64,000 bases of DNA. Origin: Streptococcus mitis. Its GTDB lineage: Bacteria; Bacillota; Bacilli; Lactobacillales; Streptococcaceae. Positions within the stretch are counted from its first letter, which is position 1. The number at the start of each line of letters is the position of its first letter. The notes under the pieces are model-generated. The model made no database searches. It was not told where the DNA came from and saw nothing but the letters and a program-made list of their open reading frames with translations. Positions 19,101-26,749 of the stretch are shown piece by piece. The translations under genes were made by a program, and so were the position numbers. Location: NCBI GenBank assembly GCA_001914195.1, contig MKYF01000026.1, forward strand, positions 15,452 to 79,451, written 5' to 3'.

Positions 19101-19728
19101 CAGCTTGCTTCTCAAGAGGATTAATTTGATTATCCAACTCGTAGATAATGTCTTCAAGACGATCCAGATTATCCTGAGTTTGTTGTAGTTTACTCTCAGT
19201 TTCTTTTCTGCGAGTCTTGTATTTCAAAACTCCAGCAGCTTCTTCAAAAATAGCTCTGCGTTCTTCAGGTTTGGAGTTGAAAATCTCCTCAACCTTCCCT
19301 TGGGAAATGATAGAGAAGGAATCTCGTCCCAAACCTGTATCCAAGAAAAGATCATGAATATCACGCAGACGGACTTTCTTGCCGTCGATCTTGTATTCGC
19401 TATCTCCGCTACGATAGATATGGCGTTCTACCCTGATTTCTTGGCCTGCATCCTTGATAAATCCGTCATTATTATCCAGAGTCACAACTACAGAAGCATA
19501 ATTGAGCGGTTTGCGACTTTCTGTTCCAGCAAAGATAACATCCGGCATCTTGCCCCCACGGAGACTCTTAACACTGGACTCCCCCAAGGCCCAACGCAGA
19601 CTTTCTGTAATATTCGACTTTCCAGAGCCATTGGGTCCAACAACTGCCGTCACACCTTGGTCAAAGACGACCTTGGTCTTGTCTGCAAAAGACTTGAATC
19701 CCTGAATTTCGATTTCCTTTAAATACAT
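16189..19728 (-). CDS. smc: Chromosome segregation/condensation ATPase SMC
   Basis: ATPase of the SMC-ScpAB condensin that organises the nucleoid. The 1179 residues show Walker A GPNGSGKSN near residue 32, two long Glu/Gln/Lys-rich coiled coils (about 165-500 and 680-1020), a globular hinge (about 500-670, rich in Gly, with GGIIGAVSEHL and RTGGSYAGGAN), and C-terminal signature LNLMSGGEKALSALALLF with Walker B PFVILDEVEAALDEAN. Length is exactly in the family range. It overlaps rnc by 10 bases. Confidence 0.98.
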   Translation of the reverse strand: MYLKEIEIQGFKSFADKTKVVFDQGVTAVVGPNGSGKSNITESLRWALGESSVKSLRGGKMPDVIFAGTESRKPLNYASVVVTLDNNDGFIKDAGQEIRVERHIYRSGDSEYKIDGKKVRLRDIHDLFLDTGLGRDSFSIISQGKVEEIFNSKPEERRAIFEEAAGVLKYKTRRKETESKLQQTQDNLDRLEDIIYELDNQINPLEKQAENARKFLDLEGQRKAIYLDVLVAQIKENKAELDSTEEELAQVQELLTSYYQKRETLEKENQTLKKQRQDLQAEMAKDQGSLMDLTSLISDLERKLALSKLESEQVALNQQEAQVRLAALEDKRNALSQEKAEKKANLAQLEENLVQNNQKLNRLEAELLAFSDDPDQMIEILRERFVALLQEEADVSNQLTRIENELENSRQLSQKQADQLEKLKEQLATAKEKASQQKEELETAKEQVQKLLADYQICAKEQEEQKTSYQAQQSQLFDRLDSLKNKQARAQSLENILRNHSNFYAGVKSVLQEKDRLGGIIGAVSEHLTFDVHYQTALEIALGASSQHIIVEDEEAATKAIDFLKRNRAGRATFLPLTTIKARTISSQNQDAIAASPGFLGMADELVTFDTRLEAIFKNLLATTAIFDTVEHARAAARQVRYQVRMVTLDGTELRTGGSYAGGANRQNNSIFIKPELEQLQKEIAEEEASLRSEEVALKTLQDQMARLTERLEDIKSQGEQARIQEKGLSLAYQQTSQQVEELETLWKLQEEELNRLSDGDWQADKEKCQERLATIASDKQNLEAEIEEIKSNKNAIQERYQNLQEEVAQARLLKTELQGQKRYEVADIERLGKELDNLDIEQEEIQRLLQEKVDNLEKVDTELLSQQAEEAKNQKTNLQQGLIRKQFELDDIEGQLDDISSHLDQARQQNEEWIRKQTRAEAKKEKVSERLRHLQSQLTDQYQISYTEALEKAHELENLNLAEQEVQDLEKAIRSLGPVNLEAIDQYEEVHNRLDFLNSQRDDILSAKNLLLETITEMNDEVKERFKSTFEAIRESFKVTFKQMFGGGQADLILTEGDLLTAGVEISVQPPGKKIQSLNLMSGGEKALSALALLFSIIRVKTIPFVILDEVEAALDEANVKRFGDYLNRFDKDSQFIVVTHRKGTMAAADSIYGVTMQESGVSKIVSVKLKDLESIEG

Positions 19729-20417
19729 GAATCCAGCCCTTTCTCAACGGCATTTTTGGCAGCTTCCTGCTCTGCTAGTTTCTTAGAACGACCTTGACCT
19801 TGACCAATGCTCTTACCTTCGACAAGAACTTCTACATCAAAGACCTTATCGTGGGCAGGACCCGTTTCAGAAATCACCTGATAACGAATAACCACATCGC
19901 CATTGACCTGAAGTAACTCTTGGAGATGGGTTTTGTAGTCTGTAATCATCTCAAACTCGCCAGCTTCCACCTTGGGAATCATGACTTGATAGATAAATGC
20001 CTTAACCTTGGCCACATCCTTGTCCAAAAGGAGAGCACCAAGAAAGGCTTCGAAGGCATCACCAAGAATGGTGTCGCGATTGCGCCCACCAGACTTTTCT
20101 TCCCCCTTACCCAGCTTGATAAACTGATCAAACTGACAATCACGCGCAAAACCAGCCAAACTTTCCTCGCGGACAATCATGGCACGGAGTTTGGACAAGT
20201 CACCCTCAGGCTTTTTAGGATATTTTTTATACAGATATTCTGAAATCAATAACTGTAGAACAGCGTCTCCTAAAAATTCCAAGCGCTCATTGTGTGAAAT
20301 TTTTAAGAGGCGGTGCTCATTGGCATAACTCGTATGAGTAAAGGCAGTCTCCAGTAAGTTTTTGTCTGCAAATTCGATTGCAAAATGGTTCTTTAGTACA
20401 GTTTGTAATTCTTTCAT
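19719..20417 (-). CDS. rnc: Ribonuclease III
   Basis: Double-strand-specific endoribonuclease for rRNA maturation and antisense RNA processing. The 232 residues contain the RNase III signature NERLEFLGDAVLQLL (about 43-57), the second metal-ligand region GDAFEAFLGALLLD, and a C-terminal dsRNA-binding domain (about 158-228, ending GQGQGRSKKLAEQEAAKNA). First gene of the rnc-smc-HAD-HAD-ftsY operon. Confidence 0.97.
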   Translation of the reverse strand: MKELQTVLKNHFAIEFADKNLLETAFTHTSYANEHRLLKISHNERLEFLGDAVLQLLISEYLYKKYPKKPEGDLSKLRAMIVREESLAGFARDCQFDQFIKLGKGEEKSGGRNRDTILGDAFEAFLGALLLDKDVAKVKAFIYQVMIPKVEAGEFEMITDYKTHLQELLQVNGDVVIRYQVISETGPAHDKVFDVEVLVEGKSIGQGQGRSKKLAEQEAAKNAVEKGLDSCI

Positions 20418-20451
20418 ACCAACCTCTTTCTAACTGATAACAGTCCTTTTT

Positions 20452-20480
20452 ATTATATCAAAAAAAGCCCCCTGAGTCAC
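20452..20480 (-). promoter_or_regulatory. Promoter of the rnc-smc-ftsY operon
   Basis: On the minus strand GTGACT (20475-20480) and TATAAT (20452-20457) are 17 bases apart, about 35 bases upstream of the rnc ATG; an AGAGG site precedes the start. Confidence 0.6.
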
Positions 20481-20562
20481 TCTAAAACGGGACTGGAGAG
20501 CATTTGGGAATTCTTTAAAAAGAGATTTTCAGTTTTAAGGGCCAATTTAGGGCTGTGTAAAG

Positions 20563-20590
20563 AAAAAAAGCCCTATTAAAGGCTTTTTAG
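20563..20590 (-). terminator. Terminator downstream of tRNA-Arg
   Basis: Minus-strand stem AAAAAGCC / GGGCTTTTT around a short AT loop with a T-run, beginning about ten bases beyond the tRNA 3' end. Confidence 0.75.
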
Positions 20591-20600
20591 GATGTTTACA

Positions 20601-20672
20601 TCCACCCTGAGGGAATCGAACCCCCATCTCAAGAACCGGAATCTTACGTGATATCCATTACACTAAGGGTGG
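20601..20672 (-). tRNA. tRNA-Arg (anticodon CCG)
   Basis: A 72-nt cloverleaf reads on the minus strand: acceptor CCACCCT / AGGGTGG with discriminator A, T arm GGGGGTTCGATTCCCTC-like with the TTCGATT loop, and anticodon stem AAGA / TCTT around the loop TTCCGGT, giving anticodon CCG (Arg). The 3' CCA is not encoded. It has its own promoter and terminator between rnc and guaC. Confidence 0.93.
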
Positions 20673-20683
20673 AAACTTGTTTT

Positions 20684-20712
20684 ATTATAACAGAAATTTG
20701 CTCTAATAACAA
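20684..20712 (-). promoter_or_regulatory. Promoter of tRNA-Arg
   Basis: Minus-strand TTGTTA (20707-20712) and TATAAT (20684-20689), 17-base spacing, placing the start a few bases before the mature 5' end. Confidence 0.7.
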
Positions 20713-20738
20713 GTTTTTTTCTAGACGGATAGCCCGTC

Positions 20739-21725
20739 TTAGTGGGAAGCATCCCCATTCCAAATAGAGTTTTTCACGATAACATAATCAACGTGTTTAA
20801 GGTCAGCAACCTGACGTCCACCTGCATATGAAATAGCACTTTGAAGGTCTTGTTCCATCTCAGTTAAAGTGTCTTGCAAATGCCCTTTGGCAGGAAGTAA
20901 GATGCGTTTTCCTTCCACGTTCTTATAAGCTCCTTTTTGGTATTGGGAAGCTGAACCGTAATATTCTTTGAACTGTTCACCGTCAACTTCAATCGTTTTC
21001 CCTGGACTTTCGATGTGTCCTGCAAAGAGGGAACCAATCATGACCATGCTAGCACCGAAGCGGATAGACTTAGCAATATCACCGTGAGTACGAATTCCTC
21101 CATCAGCGATAATCGGTTTACGCGCAGCCTTGGCACACCAACGGAGAGCAGCCAACTGCCAACCACCTGTACCAAAACCAGTCTTAACCTTGGTGATACA
21201 AACCTTACCAGGACCGATTCCGACCTTAGTAGCATCTGCACCAGCATTTTCAAGTTCACGCACAGCTTCTGGCGTTCCCACATTTCCAGCAATGACAAAA
21301 GTATCTGGCAATTCTTTCTTGATGTGTTGAATCATAGAAATCACGCTATCCGCATGACCATGGGCAATGTCAATCGTGATGTATTCAGGAGCATCAGCCT
21401 TGAGCTGGCTGACAAAATCATACTCATAATCCTTAACACCGACAGAGATAGAAGCAATGAGCCCTTGATCATGCATGCGTTTAATAAAAGGAATGCGTCC
21501 TGCTTCATCAAAACGATGCATAATGTAGAAGTAACCACCTTTAGCCAGTTGCTCTGCTACATTTTCATCCAAAATCGTCTGCATATTAGCTGGCACAACA
21601 GGTAGTTTAAAGGTGTGATTTCCTAGAGTGACGCTTGTGTCCGCTTCTGCACGGCTTTTAATGACACATTTATTTGGAATCAATTGAATATCTTCGTAAT
21701 CAAAAATTGGAAATTCATTTAACAT
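20739..21725 (-). CDS. guaC: GMP reductase
   Basis: Reductively deaminates GMP to IMP with NADPH, returning guanine nucleotides to the purine pool. The 328 residues are an IMPDH/GMPR TIM barrel with the catalytic cysteine loop KVGIGPGKVCITKVKTG, the phosphate-binding IADGGIRTHGDIAKSIRFGA and no CBS domains; the length and the N-terminal IFDYEDIQLIPNKC fit GuaC rather than GuaB. Monocistronic, behind a strong promoter and a structured leader. GuaA, which makes GMP, is about 37 kb away in this window. Confidence 0.95.
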   Translation of the reverse strand: MLNEFPIFDYEDIQLIPNKCVIKSRAEADTSVTLGNHTFKLPVVPANMQTILDENVAEQLAKGGYFYIMHRFDEAGRIPFIKRMHDQGLIASISVGVKDYEYDFVSQLKADAPEYITIDIAHGHADSVISMIQHIKKELPDTFVIAGNVGTPEAVRELENAGADATKVGIGPGKVCITKVKTGFGTGGWQLAALRWCAKAARKPIIADGGIRTHGDIAKSIRFGASMVMIGSLFAGHIESPGKTIEVDGEQFKEYYGSASQYQKGAYKNVEGKRILLPAKGHLQDTLTEMEQDLQSAISYAGGRQVADLKHVDYVIVKNSIWNGDASH

Positions 21726-21734
21726 ATCGATGTC

Positions 21735-21797
21735 TCGTTTCTTTTGTAATGACCTACCTATGCTCTCGCATCACTACGTCTTTTCCGACGTTTCCTT
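21735..21797 (-). promoter_or_regulatory. Structured 5' leader of guaC
   Basis: The transcript leader can fold into hairpin ACGUC-GGAAAA-GACGU (21776-21791) followed by AUGC-GAGA-GCAU (21760-21771) with a GNRA-type loop. The intervening GUAGUGA (21771-21777) can also pair with UCAUUAC (21746-21752) just downstream, enclosing the second hairpin. There is no T-run, so it is not a terminator. It does not have the three-way junction core of the purine riboswitch. Function is unknown. Confidence 0.4.
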
Positions 21798-21802
21798 AAT
21801 TT

Positions 21803-21831
21803 ATTATAAACTAAAGTACAGTTTTTGTCAA
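21803..21831 (-). promoter_or_regulatory. Promoter of guaC
   Basis: A consensus promoter on the minus strand: TTGACA (21826-21831), 17-base spacer, TATAAT (21803-21808). Confidence 0.85.
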
Positions 21832-21899
21832 ATAATTTTATAAATTAAATTATATCGTTCGGATTTTACTTGTATTAAAAACAAAAGAAAGAGGAGAGA

Positions 21900-23219
21900 T
21901 TATCTTCTCCCCACTTCTTTAGTAATATTACTTTTAAATATTTCTTCGGAGTTTTCCAGCATTTCACAAAATTCACGATAGGATGAAGACTTCTGAGGAA
22001 TTTGGATAGACCATTTCTTCAACAAAGCTCCATAACCTGCTAGCTTTCCTATCTCATTATCAACAACCTTATCCTTGCTCGGAAAAACAAGACCAGCTTT
22101 CTCAGCTTCTAAAATATAAGAATAAGAAATCAGCTGGAATAAGTCCTCACGATTGATCCCTTTTTCAGTGAACTCTAGTTTTTTATATTTAGCATCTAAA
22201 ACGATTTTTAACTCTTGATGATAAAAATCTGGATATACTTTCCGTTTCCCAACAGAAAATACCGAAATACCACCTAGTTTTTCTTTATTACGTGGATGGA
22301 TGAAATCTTTTGGCAACAAGGTATGAACATATTCTTCCCAAAGCCAAGCAACATCAAAGAGAATGCCATGAATTTTTTGCTCTTGATATCCAAAACCGTG
22401 CTTTTCTCTGTTTAATATCATCAGACAAAGTTCTTGCAATTTTCTGTACTCTCGAAAGTAGGCATGACGAAGAGGTTTTGTTTGATTTAGTCTTATAATC
22501 TTAGCACGATCAGCTTGTTTATACAAAGGTGTTACACGAATTATTTCTGTAATATTTTCACGATTAGTATAAACGATGCCTCTTCCTAGAGATTTTTGAT
22601 TTTTAATGTACTCGATAGTATGACGAATCAGCTGCATCATCGGATTGTCATAAGTAAATTCTCTTGTAGTATAAGCAATATTACCTGTGAAAGGAAGATT
22701 TTTCTTGAGATGATTTACTACATCAATCACTCCCTTGATATGACTATCATTATGGGAAAACCTCTGGTATTCCTTATAAAGTCCCTTTCGCATAGCAGCT
22801 TCCAAATACTTTGGAAAGAGGTAGATTAAAAGCTGATAGAGTCTTTCCTCGCTCGATAAACCAACATCCAAACTAGTGAGATTGATATTTAGAACTTTCT
22901 GCAATAGATAATGCAAAAAATAGTCATCACTTTTACTCGAAAAGCGAGAAGAAATGGTTAATCTCTCCTGACCACACCCCAGAAATCCAATCACATTCCC
23001 TGTCTTAATTTTCTGATTGACTGTTTCCAAAATCTTTTGGTCCTTATCCAAATCAGGAGAATTTTTCAGGTCGTTTGGAAATATAAAGATACTATCTTCT
23101 TGAGAAAGATTATCTAGAGTTCTATCTAAAAGAACTTGACTAATTTTAGGATATTCTGTGATAAACTCTTCTTTGTTTAAGGCCTGTTGATTGTCAGTTA
23201 ACTGCATCGTCATCACCAA
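21900..23219 (-). CDS. mcrC: McrC-family restriction endonuclease subunit
   Basis: Probable nuclease subunit of a modification-dependent (type IV) McrBC-type system. The 439 residues contain the N-terminal McrC region and, toward the C-terminus, a PD-(D/E)XK-type site: VYPDFYHQELKIVLDAKYKKLE (about 305-326) with the Asp, Asp and AKYK lysine. It overlaps the upstream mcrB by 26 bases, implying coupled translation. McrC normally stimulates and cleaves once the McrB hexamer loads on methylated DNA. The last bases plus following DNA form a weak GGAG hairpin that may terminate transcription. Accessory-type location between guaC and the leu/Sua5 operon. Confidence 0.85.
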   Translation of the reverse strand: MVMTMQLTDNQQALNKEEFITEYPKISQVLLDRTLDNLSQEDSIFIFPNDLKNSPDLDKDQKILETVNQKIKTGNVIGFLGCGQERLTISSRFSSKSDDYFLHYLLQKVLNINLTSLDVGLSSEERLYQLLIYLFPKYLEAAMRKGLYKEYQRFSHNDSHIKGVIDVVNHLKKNLPFTGNIAYTTREFTYDNPMMQLIRHTIEYIKNQKSLGRGIVYTNRENITEIIRVTPLYKQADRAKIIRLNQTKPLRHAYFREYRKLQELCLMILNREKHGFGYQEQKIHGILFDVAWLWEEYVHTLLPKDFIHPRNKEKLGGISVFSVGKRKVYPDFYHQELKIVLDAKYKKLEFTEKGINREDLFQLISYSYILEAEKAGLVFPSKDKVVDNEIGKLAGYGALLKKWSIQIPQKSSSYREFCEMLENSEEIFKSNITKEVGRR

Positions 23220-25143
23220 TATCTTGCTGATTTCTCAAATCATATGCTTTTTTCAAAGTATTCAGTATTTCGTCTTCTTCATAAGAACCACGTAAGTAAT
23301 CTTCCAAAAGTGGTTTGAGATAATCAGACCAGAGTAATTCATAATCATAATCCAATTCTTTTAAATTACGGAAATAACTTGGTCCGATATGATAATGACT
23401 GTTTAGCTCCTGAACATTTTCGATAGCAACATTCAAGTTCCTTAGTCGAGTTTTAGCTTCTTCAGCATGCTCACCTAGTTTTTCATCAAGGATGTATAGT
23501 TGGCTTTCAGCAGTAACTTCAACAAAACGGAAACGACGACGCATAGCAAAATCAAATGTATCCACTGATCGGTCAATATCATTCATGGTTCCTATAATAT
23601 AGACATTCTCAGGAATATAAAACTTGTCATCACTTTCGTGTAGATTGGCATATTGGGTAGAAACTTCCCCATCTCTACCACGATAGCCAGGGTCGATAGA
23701 GAAAAAGAGCTCCCCAAAAATCTTAGAAATCTCACCACGGTTGATTTCATCGATGATGAAAACGAATTTCTTATCTGTGTTGATCGTTGGAGACACATAA
23801 TCACATAAGCCATAACTTTCTTTCATGTGATCTAAAACGATTTTTTGATAAGTTTCGTACTTTAACTTAGTTTCCTCACCCTTGTACAAAAGATACACTT
23901 TTTCTTTGGTAGCAACAGGAGAATCAAACTTCACATTCCCTTGACTATTTAAACTGGCTGGAACCGAACTACGAGGGAAGAAATATTGTCCTTGCTTTTC
24001 ATTGATAGCATCCGTTAGCTTAGCCCACGTTTCTTCAAAATTATCTTGACCTCCAGTCTTCTGAGCTTCTTTTGCCTTCTGGCAAAACTCTTTAAAAATA
24101 CCATCTTGTAATTTAAACTCAATAGCTCCATCCCCATTTGATACTGGTCTCAACCCCTCCACAAAATCTGTATAATCATAGGAAGGGTGAAATTGTACAA
24201 AGCCAATTTGATCTTCATTACCACCCGTTAGCTCTGCCGCTATTTCTTTAGCAAGATAAGTTTTTCCTGTACCAGGTGCACCACGGAGAATGAGGTTTTT
24301 GGATTGCAATAAAATATTTTTGTATTTGTTAATATTTTCTAACATGTTTACATCTTTCTTCTCTTTTTTCACATAGAAACTAGTAAAATTGTCGTAAAAC
24401 TCTTTTAAAATATCATTAGGTTCCGCGGTTGATTCCAATTCTAAATCTTTGACAAGGTATTTATAACCTAAATCTTCATCTTGATTATTACTGTACCATT
24501 TTACTATTTTAAATTCTGTGAGTTTAAATCTCTGAAAACCACATCTTATATTTATCCATGAGTTATCAATGTCACTCAATCGATAACCAAAATAAGGTGA
24601 TTTAATATATCCATTACCACTCCTTGGACCAAAATGACCTGTGTTAAGCATTTCAACTTTGTATGGAATACCTTCGATGGTTAGAGCAGGATAAATATGT
24701 TCAGCTCCATCTAATTTTTGAGAACGTTTCATTTCTATATCTTTCGAATTATAGATATTTGATTGATTCACAAATTTAGACAAAAATTCTCTGAAGACTT
24801 TATAACACTCTGAGTTAGTTCCAGTTTTTACAAACTCATAAGATTTATTTATAAAAGGTAAAATCTCGTCTAATGAATTTTCGTCCTTAATAAAATACTC
24901 AGCATCAAGTGTCCAACCAAATGAATCAGGCTTCTTATCAAATATCAAAAAATCTGAATCACGAAGACTTTTGGAGAGAATGGCAATCTTTATTCCTTTA
25001 TTCCGAAAATTAATCTCTATAAAGTTTTGTAACTTCCCTTTCATATTTTTAACCTGAAAAGAAATATAACTTTTTGTTTGATTTTCAATTGCATCTGGGA
25101 ATTCTTTTTTTACTCTATCAATAAAAGTTGATTCAGATATCAT
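23194..25143 (-). CDS. mcrB: McrB-family AAA+ NTPase with atypical N-terminal domain
   Basis: GTP-dependent motor and target-recognition subunit of the pair with mcrC. The C-terminal AAA+ domain (about 265-600) has Walker A LRGAPGTGKTYLAKEIA, Walker B FVFIIDEINRGEISKIFGEL and the McrB-type GTMNDIDRSVDTFDFAMRRRF segment. The first ~250 residues are not the E. coli McrB DNA-binding fold: residues 1-110 (ending in a KPDSFGWTLDAEYFI segment) resemble a small DUF5655-type domain, and residues 120-245 are an unrecognised domain with GHFGPRSGNGYIKSPYFGY. The recognised modification therefore cannot be predicted. Upstream DNA is very AT-rich; GAGGT precedes the ATG. Confidence 0.82.
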   Translation of the reverse strand: MISESTFIDRVKKEFPDAIENQTKSYISFQVKNMKGKLQNFIEINFRNKGIKIAILSKSLRDSDFLIFDKKPDSFGWTLDAEYFIKDENSLDEILPFINKSYEFVKTGTNSECYKVFREFLSKFVNQSNIYNSKDIEMKRSQKLDGAEHIYPALTIEGIPYKVEMLNTGHFGPRSGNGYIKSPYFGYRLSDIDNSWINIRCGFQRFKLTEFKIVKWYSNNQDEDLGYKYLVKDLELESTAEPNDILKEFYDNFTSFYVKKEKKDVNMLENINKYKNILLQSKNLILRGAPGTGKTYLAKEIAAELTGGNEDQIGFVQFHPSYDYTDFVEGLRPVSNGDGAIEFKLQDGIFKEFCQKAKEAQKTGGQDNFEETWAKLTDAINEKQGQYFFPRSSVPASLNSQGNVKFDSPVATKEKVYLLYKGEETKLKYETYQKIVLDHMKESYGLCDYVSPTINTDKKFVFIIDEINRGEISKIFGELFFSIDPGYRGRDGEVSTQYANLHESDDKFYIPENVYIIGTMNDIDRSVDTFDFAMRRRFRFVEVTAESQLYILDEKLGEHAEEAKTRLRNLNVAIENVQELNSHYHIGPSYFRNLKELDYDYELLWSDYLKPLLEDYLRGSYEEDEILNTLKKAYDLRNQQDIGDDDAVN

Positions 25144-25282
25144 AATGCTTTACCTCGCTTATTAAATAATTATTAAAGGTTCTAAATATTATTTGTTAGT
25201 TTAAATATTTTTAATAACTATCTTAACACACATTTCACATATAGAATATCACATCTATAGAAAAAAGAAAAGAATTTCTAAA

Positions 25283-25322
25283 GAAAAAGCCCAGCGTTAG
25301 GAGCTTCAATCTCTCCTAACAC
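25283..25322 (-). terminator. Terminator of the leu/Sua5 operon
   Basis: Minus-strand stem GTGTTAGGAG / CTCCTAACGC (25313-25322 / 25294-25303) followed by GGGC and a T-run at 25283-25288, 17 bases after the Sua5-like stop. Confidence 0.75.
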
Positions 25323-25339
25323 TAGACTTCTTTTCTATT

Positions 25340-26119
25340 TTAATAATACTCTCCCTGACGGTAGTCCCATGAGTTAAAGGTGTCTGACAGGTGCATCATA
25401 ATCTTATCAATGTCAAGCCCTTTGCGGATTACAACTGGAGCTGGTGAAGTTGAACGTGCTCCTCCTTGTTCTGGGATGAGTTTACCATCTTTATCGACCA
25501 TAGACACCATCACACCTTGCTCGTAGCGTGTTTCAATCGTTTTGTCAGGTTGGATTGATGCTACATAGTCGTCTGCTTCGATGACAAGGTCTACAGCTCC
25601 TTCGATGCGTTCTCCGATACCTTCTACCTTACCACGATTTCCTTTTCCAGATGGGTTTGCTGATGAGGCATAAACCATTTTACCTTCTTCCCAAAGTTTA
25701 GCAGCCAACTGTTCACCAGCTTTACCAAACTTGATGACAAAACAGCTAGTACCACGCACGTCAGTCATGAGTTCTTCACGGCCATCACCGTATGCTTTGA
25801 GTTTTTCAAAAGCTTCTGGTTTCCAAGGAAGGATACAGCCAAGAAGAATATCTTCATCCCAATGTTTTTGGTAAAAGGCTTCAATTTCTGGGTTGAGCTG
25901 TGCTAAGGTTCGAAGCTCATCCATGCTACCGCAGAGAACAACACCTGGTTTGTTACGATTGCGTTCTTTGGCTGCAAACTTGCGTTCAAGACCAGCCTTA
26001 TCGCTAGTCATGATGATGTAACCAACTTTGGTAGGGCAAACGATACATCCGCCCTCACCTTTTAAAATATCATAGCCTTCTTGTGAAAGTGTTCCGTTCC
26101 ATTGAATGTGTTTTGTCAT
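25340..26119 (-). CDS. Sua5/YciO/YrdC-family protein
   Basis: Member of the family that includes threonylcarbamoyl-AMP synthase (tRNA t6A precursor). The 259 residues show the YrdC fold landmarks: GGCIVCPTKVGYIIM, the KERNRNKPGVVLCGSM nucleotide-binding stretch, and KMVYASSANPSGKGNRGK near the middle. Compared with YrdC the first motif has CPTKVGY rather than PTETVYGL, so the true t6A enzyme may be elsewhere and this is a paralogue of unknown role. It starts 28 bases after leuD with no terminator between, so it is probably the last gene of the leu operon. Confidence 0.72.
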   Translation of the reverse strand: MTKHIQWNGTLSQEGYDILKGEGGCIVCPTKVGYIIMTSDKAGLERKFAAKERNRNKPGVVLCGSMDELRTLAQLNPEIEAFYQKHWDEDILLGCILPWKPEAFEKLKAYGDGREELMTDVRGTSCFVIKFGKAGEQLAAKLWEEGKMVYASSANPSGKGNRGKVEGIGERIEGAVDLVIEADDYVASIQPDKTIETRYEQGVMVSMVDKDGKLIPEQGGARSTSPAPVVIRKGLDIDKIMMHLSDTFNSWDYRQGEYY

Positions 26120-26146
26120 AATTTTATTTCCTTTTCTAATTATCGT

Positions 26147-26740
26147 TTAATCCTGCCAGTAGGCTGGTCGTTGTTTTTCATAAGCAGCAATCAAATCTTC
26201 ATACTGCAAGGTAATACCGATATCATCCAAACCATTTAAGAGTTTGTGTTTCCATTCGCTATCGATTTCAAAAGTGAATTCACCAACTGGTGAGATGATT
26301 TTTTGTTGTTCCAAGTCCACAGTTACCTGATCAGTCGGTTGTAGCTGGGCCAGTTTCTCTCGAACCTCTCTGGGCTGTACAATAGGCAACATGCCATTAT
26401 TGAGTTCATTATTGTAATGAATATCCCCAAAAGACCCTGCAATCACAACCTTAAAACCATAGTCTGCTAAGGCCCAAGCTGCGTGTTCCCTCGAAGAACC
26501 TGCCCCAAAGTTATCCCCTGAAATGAGAATACTGGCTTTGCGATATTCAGGCCGGTTAAAGACAAAGTCAGGATCCTCAGTATAGAGATCGTCCAGATAA
26601 CGCCAAGCATACATGAGGTACTTACCAAAGCCTTTTTTATCAATTAACTTGAGAAACTGCTTGGGTAGGATTTGGTCGGTGTCGATGTTATCATTCATAA
26701 GAGGAACGGTCGTTCCCGTATAAACTGTAAATTTCTCCAT
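26147..26740 (-). CDS. leuD: 3-isopropylmalate dehydratase small subunit
   Basis: With LeuC isomerises 2- to 3-isopropylmalate in leucine biosynthesis. The 197 residues include the swivel-domain signature NDNIDTDQILPKQFLK and GDNFGAGSSREHAAWAL, typical of LeuD/aconitase small subunits. Nine bases separate it from leuC. Length is full, so the gene looks functional. Confidence 0.96.
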   Translation of the reverse strand: MEKFTVYTGTTVPLMNDNIDTDQILPKQFLKLIDKKGFGKYLMYAWRYLDDLYTEDPDFVFNRPEYRKASILISGDNFGAGSSREHAAWALADYGFKVVIAGSFGDIHYNNELNNGMLPIVQPREVREKLAQLQPTDQVTVDLEQQKIISPVGEFTFEIDSEWKHKLLNGLDDIGITLQYEDLIAAYEKQRPAYWQD

Positions 26741-26749
26741 ATCCTCTCC

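Noticed and set aside
20713..20738. Terminator after guaC
   Set aside because: An AGACGG/CCGTCT hairpin follows the stop but on the minus strand it is followed by A, not T, so it is not an intrinsic terminator for guaC.
21735..21797. Guanine (purine) riboswitch at guaC
   Set aside because: The three-way junction and loop-loop core of the purine aptamer are not present; only local hairpins are seen.
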